Both the position numbers and the translations under genes were made by a program. The notes beneath the pieces were generated by a model that was given only the letters and a program-made list of their open reading frames with translations, was not told where the DNA came from and ran no database searches. A stretch of 64,000 nt of DNA from Callaeas wilsoni (Eukaryota > Chordata > Aves > Passeriformes > Callaeidae), in contig VWPU01009702.1 of NCBI GenBank assembly GCA_013398955.1, forward strand, positions 62,001 through 126,000. The letters run 5' to 3'. Every line of letters begins with the position of its first letter. Position 1 is the stretch's first letter. Below, one piece after another: positions 1 through 50,901 of this stretch.

Positions 1-14614
<14,614 letters not shown>

Positions 14615-14755
14615 TCATTAGAACTATATTCCAAGAACTGTATAACCTTACTCAGAGCAACAGGTCCTTTTATTTTAGTCCACCCATGCTCCCCAAAAAA
14701 TCGAGTCTGAGAAAAGATCTCACAAAATAGATTTTATTATTTGTCAACTTTCACT

Positions 14756-14838
14756 ACAATAAAAACCAAAACCAACCAACCAAAAAAAAAAACCAACCTC
14801 CCCCCAAAAAACCAAACAAACAAACAAAAAAAACCCCA
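14756..14838. repeat. A/C-rich low-complexity tract
   Basis: Runs of A broken by CC and CCAACC units on the plus strand, so G/T-rich on the coding strand. Typical degenerate low-complexity sequence. Confidence 0.85.
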
Positions 14839-15874
14839 CTAAAATTCAAAAGACTCGACCTTACTTTTAACTTACTACTTGAATCTGGGTTTGAATATGT
14901 ACATATACCCACATGGACATACATAGACAAAATGCATTTGTAAACTTGCATCTAAACAAAAAACATCTACCACACACAGTTCATAGAAATTAATGATGAA
15001 TTATCTTGAAAGAAAAAAAAAGTTTAGATCTTCACACCCCACGCTTTTCATGACATATGTTCAGTGAGAGGATTTTTAACTTTATTTTAGAGGTTTACTT
15101 ATAGTAGCCTATGGATAATAGAAATGTTACAGATATATAAAGTTTATAATTCTTTTGTATCTAAAATCATTTGGCAGCTATAGCTCATAGTAACTTCTGG
15201 CTAGAAAAACAGATTTATATCATCACAATGATATAAAAAATACCAGGGAAACTTCACGTGGTGTAACACAGAAGTCCCTCAGGATCTGACACTTCCTACT
15301 GTTCCTGTACTGAGACGTCTGGTCTTGGAACCCCTCTGCCCTCACTAGGCAGTGATGACAACTTAGTCCAGAGCATGTACTTCATGTCAATTCTCCATCA
15401 AGTGCATCTGCTCTACTGCAGGTTTCAGAAAGCTGGCATTTGTCAAGGTGCACTGATACTCTACTCCTCACGCTAACACACACACTGCTCAGTGTGTTTC
15501 CTGGGGGGTGACTGCCTCGCCAGGGTGCCACTGAAGTGTCACACAGATGGGCTGCAGCATTAGAGAAATCGGATCCCTCTGACTGATCAATGCCAGAGAG
15601 CAAAGTGGCATTTTAAACAATTTTTCTTTCTTCAAAATCACCATCTCCAGGCTTTTATCATAGTTAAGATATCTTTCTAAAGAATTTATAGTAGCTCTTT
15701 TAGTAAATATTCTGAGACACTTTGTTCTTTCTATAGATAGCAAGCTCAATTGTGAAAATTAATAATTTATATAGACTTCAACAGCTTGCTCTCAGGCAAT
15801 GTTGATTCATTTCTGTTTGAGCCAGAAATGAGAAAAACAGTGTAATTTTTTTAATCACAGAGTTTTCTCTACAC

Positions 15875-15954
15875 AATTAATCCTTATCAGGACTCATGTG
15901 AGTTGATGTACATAAATTAATCCTTATCAGGACTCATGTGAGTTGATGTACATA
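15875..15954. repeat. Perfect 40-base tandem duplication
   Basis: Two head-to-tail copies of a 40-base unit beginning aattaatccttatcagg, with no mismatch. The absence of divergence suggests a recent event. Confidence 0.95.
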
Positions 15955-16515
15955 AATTCTGCATGAATAATTAGAACATTCTTAGGAGATAAGCCAGTCT
16001 TCTGTAGCACATATGTCTCTACATATGATACGAGGTGTGAAACAATGATGTTCACAAAAGTATCAGGGAATGGGTTTTTCACTGTTCACAATTTCTCAAG
16101 CCGAAATAACCTTGGTTTTTAATTGTCAAGATCAACAGAGGTATCTAGACAAAGAGCTCTCTACTGGCAGATGTGTCCTCTTCAAGTACTTTGTCTGAAT
16201 TTTGTATGTGAATTTTTTATAACCTTAATATTATTTATACGTGCCTTTCTACAGCATATGTGCTACAAAGGTCCTTCTTCCAAAAACTGTTCTATGATTT
16301 TAGAGCAGCAATGTAAAATTTTCAGATATGCTACATTATTACTAGATATAAAAACAGACAATACAAAATGCAGGGTCTTTTCTATTTACATAGCTCTAGC
16401 TACATGGCAAATTGATCTTAAAAAGGATTTCCACTACTGCCATAATGCCAATTAATGCTATTACTGCCAGGGCAACACTTAATAAGAGATATACAGAGAA
16501 AACACTTGCCTTTCA

Positions 16516-38023
<21,508 letters not shown>

Positions 38024-38487
38024 CTAAAGAGAGAAGAAAGTTATGTTTAACAACATACACAGATTAGATAAAATCACTATGCAACAAGCTTCAAATATGC
38101 AAGAGTCAAAAATGGAAACAAACTCAAAACAAGCAGAATTAACAATAAGTGATAAAAAGCAAGAGAATTGCTGCAAGAATGCTTTTCTTCTGATGATCAT
38201 CATCATAGTGATGCTGCTTCTCATCCCTAGAAAGAGCTTAGTTTCCTATCTTCTTGCCTTAGGACCTGGTCCAACTCTAATAAACGTCAGCATGAAGACT
38301 TCCCATGATCTCTGTCAGGCTTGGTTTAGGGCCTTTGTTGCTATTACTCATCTGCTATATAACGCAAAACACATTTGAGATTTTTTTATATTTTAAGCCA
38401 AGGAAGATTGATTTAAATTTTAAGTTTAGAAATAAACCTTAAGAAAAACAATGATCATGCTACACCATTGAAAAATTTATATAAGTT

Positions 38488-38846
38488 TATATAAGGCTCA
38501 GGGGAGACCTTATCATTCTCTACAACTGCCTGATAGGAGGCTGTAGCCAGGTGGGGGCCGGTCTCTTCTTCCAGGTAACAAGTGACAGGATGAGACGACA
38601 TGGCCTCAAGTTGCACGGGAGAAGGTTTAGATCAGATACTAGTAAAAATTTCTTCACTGAAAAGGTTGCCAGGCACTGGAACAGGCTGCCCAGGGAAGTC
38701 CTAGAGAGATAATACCTAGAAGTGTTCCAAAACAGATGAATGTGGCATTTGTGGATAGGGTTTAGTGGTCAACACAGCAGTGCTAGGTTAACAGTTGGAC
38801 TCTATGATCTTGGAGGCCTTTTCCAACCTTAGTGATTCTATTACTC
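38488..38846 (+). mobile_element. CR1 LINE, truncated 3' end
   Basis: Reads as a forward CR1 3' UTR: ctcaggggagaccttatc, tacaactgcctgataggagg, gtgacaggatgagac, ggcactggaacaggctgccc, and ends ggccttttccaaccttagtg followed by the terminal gattctat motif. Lies antisense to EML5. No coding part remains. Confidence 0.93.
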
Positions 38847-39029
38847 TAGGTGCCATGGAATAAGTAGAAGTCTAGACGAATTTCAGCTCATTTTGTAGCA
38901 TATGCTGAATTCTGCCCAAGTTGAAGTCTTTTAAAGCTCTTTTTGGAATGCAATCTTGATAATAGAATTATTTTCTTGTCTCTAATTAACTCTTTCCAAA
39001 ATCCATTATTTAATTAGTCAGTATTAAAA

Positions 39030-39620
39030 AAAAATCAGGCATTTGGCGATGTGCGAGCTAGTGGAATGCACTGAAGATAAGATCAAGTGGGCCCAGCATT
39101 AATCTGTTTTCCATTCCACAGAATATCCTTATCTTGAAAAGGACATACTGGTTGTCAAGGAGATTTGGCAGATGTGCTTGCTCAATCTCTTGAAATGCAG
39201 TAGGACACACTCATTTCAGTCTTCGTACCACTGGAATAAGAGAATGAGATGAAAACTATAAAAATGTCCCTCATTAATGGGGACTGTAAGTATCTAATGG
39301 TAAAAGCTGAGCTTTGCTACATTTCATATAATTGTTAGGCTCACACTTAATGGGGAAAAGATAGATTCTTTACTGGGGTGACTTGGCCAGTAAATCTTCC
39401 ACTAAATCCTTCCTTTCAAAAACTGACAAGATTGTTAATGCAAATCAACCTTGGAGTCTTCATCCTTCTTTAATCCCTCAGCCTGAAATTGCCATTAACA
39501 TAATTTGACTCTTGATGGTCAAAAACCCTCTAGCAGTTATGAGAGGCAAACAATCGCACTGACTTCATTAGATCCAATCGAATGTGCGCCGCAAAGACTG
39601 TGCTTCTGAATGAAAATAAA
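39030..39620. promoter_or_regulatory. Candidate conserved non-coding element with paired GATA sites
   Basis: Mixed-composition, non-repetitive sequence without an ORF. AGATAAG occurs at 39075-39081 and, inverted, at 39128-39134, the classic WGATAR site for GATA factors. Also taattag-like homeobox cores nearby. Its texture differs from the AT-rich intron around it. Function and conservation are inference only. Confidence 0.25.
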
Positions 39621-40729
39621 AGGTGTAAATCAAAGACTTCCACCTTAAAACTTAGGAAGCTTGACATACAGACTGCATTCTTCTTTTACAAATTCTTCAT
39701 TGCACATCCTAATGAACATTCAAATTCTGGAAATAATATCTCAAACTGATCAGCAGTTTTGTCAGAATGCTGAATATTTCCTGTTTTTCCAACATAACCA
39801 GCTGGTATCACATCTGTGTTCCCTCAAATTTGAAAAAAAAGAGTTGAATGAGAGCAAATTAAAAAATAAATGCCCAGATCTACCAGAAATTATAATTGAA
39901 AGCTGAAGAAGTACAAAAAGAATCTGAGAAAGATGATCCCTCCTGCATGAATACTTAGCCACTACTTGAATCCAAGACGTTTCCAATACTGAGGCAGTTT
40001 CTGGTTTTCTACTGCTGCTGGATCTATCTAGTTCCTAACGGACAAAAATCAAGTGTCAATTTATCTAAATGCAGTTGTTTGTATAAAATCCACCGCTTGA
40101 ATTCTGACTACACAATTCCTAAAACACATGATGACTGCAGCTAGCTATAATTAGGACCAAGCTTGGAAGATCATATGGAAACTTCAGAAGCAACGGACTA
40201 CTACTGAGGAACATGGAGAACAGAGACACTATGCCAATACAAAAAGAACTCCAGTGCCTCCTTTTTACTCCCAGATACACTACAGGACACAGACGTACGT
40301 ACAGCATGTAAAGCAACATGTATATTGGGCACTTACTCTGAGACATTGTCTCTCCCAATACACACTGCACAGCAAGGAAATCGATTGCAAACATCTAAGA
40401 TAGGTGTCAGTGAGTTTACAGTGGAGAGACACTACTGAGAAATGTGATCTTCCTGTCTAACAAATCATCCATAAACAGTTTTAAAATGTGCATACTACTA
40501 TAAAAAATTAAAGTAGCTGTCTATATACATCTCATTGGCTAAAAGAAGTGGACAGTTACCTCTGAAACCAGTGACTAGTCTAAGCAGCAGGAGAAAATGC
40601 TGCATGACTTAATGTGTTGGTACATAATACCAGCTTAAAACCATTCATTTAAGTTCATTATATTGTTTCCATCTATATTTAATTAGTATCCAGCCAACTG
40701 ACATAGGCATGCAATAGTTTTAACAGAGT

Positions 40730-40767
40730 GCTTGTTATTTAACCTCAAGCTTGTTATTTAACCTCAG
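40730..40767. repeat. 19-base tandem duplication
   Basis: gcttgttatttaacctca is repeated head to tail with a 19-base period and no mismatch. Confidence 0.92.
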
Positions 40768-43700
40768 TTTCTGACATCAATCCACACAACTTTAATGTGT
40801 ACCTCTGAAAGACTATCTCAAAATTAATTATTCATCTGCTGAGAAAGCATCTTATGTACATTTACTATGCAAGGCAAAAGCATAGCACACAAGAATCTTT
40901 AAAACACACAGTGTTTTAACTAAGCATACAATTTTGTTTTAATATGCAAGTAACACCTTGTATATATATCTTAATAATCATGGATTACCTTGAATTTAGA
41001 ACATATAAGGCGATAAGTGGAAGATTCTATAATCTGTTCTTTGCACTGGTATACAAATGAGATATCTACTAAAAGATTTTTTTTTTTTGTTAGTCAAGGT
41101 ATTACTTTCCAGAGCCAGATGCATCATCTACAAATAACCTCAAGGAGTATTACCATTGCCAATGAATTTACACATGCTTTCATGTTATTGTTTTCTTTCC
41201 CCCCTTTAAAATTTTCATTATTAGGATTATTCTTTAGGAGGCAAATCTAGAATTGGAGCTTCCCACTGCTATCCATTGTTCCCTGAACATGACCTCTCTG
41301 CCTTTACTCCTAAACCCTGCTCACTTCCATCTTTTCCTACTTTTCATTCCTACTTCTGTATTAAGTGAACTCACTTCACACCTCTTTCAAATAATTCTCC
41401 AGTCACCTCAACTTACTTGCTTTCAACTCTTTGTTTCTACTTAAACTCAGATAGAAATCTGCAGGAAACTCTACTTTCCTCTCTCTACAGTTCTTACTAT
41501 TTCTATGACAGAAAATAGATAATCTGTCTGAATTAAGAATTCTTATTTTGCTTGTTAGCGTTAAAGTTGCTATCTATTTCCTTGGTTGCTCATACTGGGA
41601 GAGCATGGTTTATTCTTCACATTGAATTATCCTTAAAATGAAAAGTGTCTTTTCAGCTGGGGCAACCGCAATAAAGAGAACCAACCTTTGAAAAGAACAT
41701 GCTTTCTATATTAATGCAGACAATGTCTTAATAATAACTTAATAAATCTCGGGCTGAACTATTTCTCCACATCACTAATGTGCTTTAGAAAATGTTTTCC
41801 AGTATCTCAGATATCTGCTGTTTATGCTGCAAGAAAAGAATGGTATTTATGCAAATAATGAGACGTGTCTTCCTTCAATAAGATTACAGTTTACGTTACG
41901 CCTGTTGAGGAGTAAATGATGCAGGATGATGAACAGGTATGCAGGGATGGCAATTCCAACACCAGCATACTAAAGAGAAATTTGTATGAATACCCTACTA
42001 CGTGCACACTGTCCCTTCAACAATATACATACACCATAAACCTTGTTATTTACACTTCCATTTTCTTCGGATAAGAAGGACATAATTTATAATTTATAAA
42101 ATTAAGTACAATAATTTATTAAGTAGCCATAAAACATCATGATAATATTTTAGTACAGCTGCAGAGATACTGTCATTCCAAGTTTCCATATGTTGGGCTT
42201 AGAGTAGTCTGTCAGTATCATCCTTTAAGTAATTTTTTATTGAAAAACAAGGTTTCATTTTGTTGAAAAGAAGTTTCCATATTTTATTGGGTCTTTTTTC
42301 CCTTGAAATTGGTGAGATTTGTAGTGACTCTAATCTCTTGTAAAAATGAATTTCAAAGACATGAACTAGTGTCCCTACTTAATTTTCAGTACTGCAAAGT
42401 ACAATTCCACTGAGCCTACATGACAGAGCCAAAAATAGAAGGCTAGATGAGACCTACTCCAAGGTCACCTGAGCTCTGCCCATTGATGTTACTGAAGATA
42501 AGGATGTTACTGCGCTTCCAGTTTGATCTTGTGGGCAGCTAAGAACTGACGTGGGACATAAGGGAATGGAGCAACAAGCTCTCATCATCTTATGTTTAGC
42601 AGCTGTGTCATTTCACACTTAAACAGCTGAAAAGCACAGCATCATTCTGAGAAATAAACTGTTGTAAGTCTAAATAGTCCAAGTAACAGGTATGTTAATA
42701 TGCAGGACAGCTGTCTCCTACAGCACCAACAGGATGGGAGAATATTTTGGCATCAGTTTTCGACAGGAGACTAAGTGCACTCTTCCCTCTGGGAATCGAG
42801 GTCTGCTCATGCAATGTCCAATCATCTCAGGAAAACACAGAAAAGAACAGAACGCTATTGAACATTATAATAAAGACTAAAACCAGATCTGAATCTATAG
42901 AGCAAGAATCAGGGATAACTCAACACCATAAATATCCCCTCATAGTTCCTGATTTATAATTTGGATCTTCCTGAATACATTTAATATTTCTACAGATGCA
43001 TACAGGACAGTATGCTTCTGTATGTTTATCTGTATTTTTTTTTTATATAGATATACATACACTTCTATGTATATAAAGAAATCTCAAATGCAAAATATAG
43101 TATGGGATACATTTCACACACTGATGTTCTTCATAACTTTATCTTTGTTCATAACCAGACACAGTGTCATTATACATCTGCCTGAATAAGCGGTCCAACC
43201 ACTTTTAAATTATTAGTTCATTCAACAAGCTGCAATCATCCTGAATGTATATTTCTAAATCTTTGGTAAACACAGAATCTCCTTACTACAACTGACTGCA
43301 ACCTCTCCCACACACACATTCATTGCTTCGTCCCCTCCATTCTACCTGATTAAATCAAAGAGTGACTCTTACACTTCACTTACAAACGTCAGGCCACCCA
43401 GTCCAACAGGCCAGTTAAAACAAACACATTCTTACAAGCAACAATCATTAACTGTTACTGATTTTTACCTAGAATATGGAAGCTGCAATATCAGAACTCA
43501 CACGCTTGCTTTTTCACACCATGTTAAATTCTTAATATGGGATCTTCAAATATTATCAAGAAAGTACAATGCTTTTCAAAACAAAAATTAACATTCAACC
43601 AACAAATCTTATAGCTTCATAAAATGACCTTATCAATTTCATGCTTTATAGGTTAAACCAACCAGAAACTAGTTGGCTTTGTTTTTCAGGTGACATTTGG

Positions 43701-44103
43701 ACAATTAGAAGTCTAATCCTGCATATTACCAATGAGAGGTAATGACGATTTTCAGTTTTGTATGCACAAAATGGTTTCTTTTGCTGCCTACTTTAATCAC
43801 AAACCCATATGCTTTGAAATAACATGGAAAATATAATTAAAACTTACATGGCAAAATTATAATCACCTAATATTCATATTAAACATTTCAATTAAAAGAA
43901 GATATTACCAAGCACTTTGTAAAATTTTTATTAAACTTTCACTGAGATATCTTCACTTTTCAAAGCTGTACACTCTTCTAAAAAAATTTTCAAGTAAGAC
44001 ATAGCGAGTATCATTGTGAAAGCGTTTAGGAACACAAACAAGGTGACCTCGCATTGCCCTTTCCAGCTTTCCAGAAATCTACTTAACATTTAACGTTAAT
44101 TTA

Positions 44104-44427
<324 letters not shown>

Positions 44428-45368
44428 TCAGTCCTCCAGTTTAACAATGTTTTATGTTATTAACCAACTTTATCTTTACATAAAATCATCATAAGAGAGT
44501 AGTTGGGAAGGAATTTTGGAATATTAGTATTAAATCAAACTAAAATTCTTTCAAATAATAACTTGTGAGTCAGTTGTATTTTCACTTATTTTTGAAAAGA
44601 ATTTCATAATAGAATTATCTTATCTTTCTTTGATGTAAGACTTTTATGCTGAAAATGCTGCACTTGTACTTTATGTTACTTTAGACATTTAAAGATGCCA
44701 CCTAAGCATGTAGATTTCTGATAAGGCTCCTATTTGCTCTGTTTGAAAGCAGCAGGTTGTATTGTAGACTGATTCTCATCAGAACCACGGATGACACCAA
44801 GTAGCCATCTGAGGCAGAGATTTTTAAGAACTTTCTAATAAACCACTGGTATGTAACTGCAGCAATCACACAAGCGTGAATTCTCTCCTAGGTCACCCAA
44901 CATGTACCAATGACTGCTAAACTGAAGACATGCAAAGTCTCTTGTCAGAGCACAATACTCGCCAATCAAGTCTCCAGATAAACACTGTAGTTTCTGAGAT
45001 CTCTGCAAACAAGAAGTACTTGCATATCTACTTCAAACTCTCCTGTCCAAACATGTAAATGTGCACTGGAAAGTGAAGCTGCTGAAGTAATCCAATGAAA
45101 AACATGAAAGCATCACTGCTGACAGGTTACTCTTATTGTCTCAGCATATAGAGTTTCCTGCATACGTGTTTATGAAACTGTATTTCACAGAAAGGAACTC
45201 TGTTACCAATAATCAATTCAAAATTCTGAGCAGACTTCAATTAATATGTGATAATGTAAGCAGTTACCAAGAACAGATTTTCGTACCTGCAATACTGTAA
45301 TTCAGAAATAACCATTACTGATTAGAATAACTAGTACTGATTAGACAAATCCCAGTATCTTAACTAGT

Positions 45369-45947
45369 TGCGCTGGTTTGGGCTGGGATAGTTAATTTTC
45401 TTGACAATGGCTGGTACAGGGCTGTGTTTTGGGTTTGGCTGAACACAGTGTTGATAACACACAGATGGTTTTGTTATTGCTGAGCACGGCTTGCACAGCC
45501 AGGGGCTCTTCTGCTTTCCTACTGAGATGCTGGTGAGGAAGTTGGGGGTGCATGGGAGGGTGGGAAGAGATAGAGCTGGAACAGGTGACCCAAACTGACC
45601 AAAGAGATATTCCAGACCATATGGCATCATGCTCAGTATATAAAGTGAGGAGAAGAAGGGAGAGGGGGATGGACATCTGAGGTGATGGAATTTGTCTTCC
45701 AAGTCACCACTACCTCTGCTCTCCTGGAGATGGCTGAACACCTGCCTGTCCCTGGGAAGCAGTGAATTAATTCCTTGGTGTGCTTTGCTTGCATGTGCAG
45801 GTTTTGCTTTCTCTGTTAAACTGTCTTTACCTCAACTCATGAATTTTCCAGCTTTTACCCTTCCAATTCTCTCCCCAGTCCTGCTAGTGGTGGAGTGAGC
45901 AAGCACCTGGTTGGGGCTTGGCTGCTGGCTGGGGTGAAACCATGACA
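45369..45947 (+). mobile_element. Solo LTR of an avian endogenous retrovirus
   Basis: The unit starts tgcgctggtttgggctggga and ends gctggggtgaaaccatgaca, with TG...CA ends. These are close to an LTR type that I recall as abundant in many non-galliform birds. A TATATAAAG box lies at 45637-45645, as expected of the LTR promoter, and a degenerate ttaaactgtcttta near the usual processing site. No internal retroviral genes flank it, so recombination has left one LTR. Target duplications are not clear (ctagt before, gcagt after). It lies antisense to EML5. ORFs on its minus strand are incidental. Confidence 0.85.
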
Positions 45948-47057
45948 GCAGTATTTTTTAAACTAAAGTACAGATTTCAAGACACAGACCACGTTGTTGC
46001 TTGAGAAGCAACTATACAGTCACTGCATAAATCAAACACCTAGCTCCAATGTGGAAGCGGGTGACATATCTAAGAAAAGTAATTCCTCAATATCAGTTCA
46101 CTCGGAATTATCTCCACAACTTGATTAAGTATTATTACAATTTGCATAAAAGTATCATCTGAGAAAAATACAATAGTATTAAAAACATGAAAGTAATTCT
46201 TGATATGTGAAAGAACAAGAAGATGTGGTTTAAGAAAAACACACATCAACAAAAATCTCTTGCCTGATTCAAATGCCTAAATATCTCTAGAATTTTGATT
46301 TTCCATAATGTTTTTCCAGAGGAAACACCAATTATTTTTAAAATTATGTTGCTATTTAGAAAGGCTTTGTAAAGCCTTAAAAGTTGCTCAAACAAACTTT
46401 TGCTTATCCAAATAGATATATTTTGACATCATAAAGCCATCTTAAATACACTAAATCACTGCTGGCAAATATTAGCTTTCTGTTGGCATAAAGGTCCTCT
46501 TAGAGAAGTAGGAAAAAAAGATCATTATTAAGCAAGTTCAAGGAAATCTGTAACTGACATGCTAAACACTATGCTAAATCAGACTTATGCAATCTAGACA
46601 AGAGATTTAAGACTTTTTCCAGTAGGCCATTAATACATATTAATCTAAAAGTTCGTTGTACAAAAAGTAGCACATTTTTCCCACCACAGGAACCTACACA
46701 TAACCGCAATACAGAACTTTCAAGCTGCCATCTACTGCTGTTATGTGGTAACACAGAAAACAGCGCATGGGAGAAGACAGGGACTTTTGACTGATGTGAA
46801 ACATTATTCCTAATCATTGATAATCCTGCTGGCAAAGTTAAACCTGAAAAAGAAGTTGTTTCTGCACGGGATTTGTTACATGGATCAAAGAGAGCATGCT
46901 TGAAAAAGACATGCACTGTCCAAATTATGAATCCTCTAACAAGTACAGAGTGGTCCAAATGACAAAGGTACGAATACAAGCAGGGAAAAGAATGAAAAGA
47001 GATGAAAATGCTTGTTCTTTCTCTTCCACTGTCTCCCCATACCCTCTCTAAACCATT

Positions 47058-47083
47058 AATTGAAAAACCATGGTTTTTCAATT
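47058..47083. repeat. 26-base perfect palindrome
   Basis: aattgaaaaacca followed directly by tggtttttcaatt, an exact inverted repeat with no spacer. Confidence 0.95.
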
Positions 47084-47522
47084 CATTTCACCTCAGTAGT
47101 GCAGCAATTCATTCACTGTTCAAAATTCAGAAACTTGAGTATCTGGAGTCACCTTAAACGCGTGCGTCCAGTCTTACACTACTTGGGATTTCAAACAGCG
47201 TGTTTTAGAGAACCTAGATTTTAAATTATATTACAGTCATTACATATAGTGCTACTGACAACTGTTTCATTCCTACTACATTACTTCTGCCAGGGCATGA
47301 AGCTTTTGAGCAGAGAGGGTCTGTTTTTCACTATACAGATCTTTTAAAATATCTAGCGCAGTCAGGTGTGACCCATGATCGCAGTTCTAGGAAGTAATAT
47401 TATTATTACACAAGACCTTCCATATAATCATTCTATAGAATAGAATCCTTTTAGATTCTATTTTTATATATTTTACAGAGCACCTACTTGTGCAGTGTAA
47501 ATATTTTATAAATAAAGAGTTA

Positions 47523-50901
<3,379 letters not shown>

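Noticed and set aside
39661..39906. Plus-strand ORF of 81 codons with a charged C-terminal half.
   Set aside because: No splice sites, repeat signature or recognisable family; not strong enough to list as a gene.
45364..45741. Minus-strand ORFs of 125 and 94 codons.
   Set aside because: They lie inside the solo LTR on its non-coding strand and have no relation to retroviral proteins.
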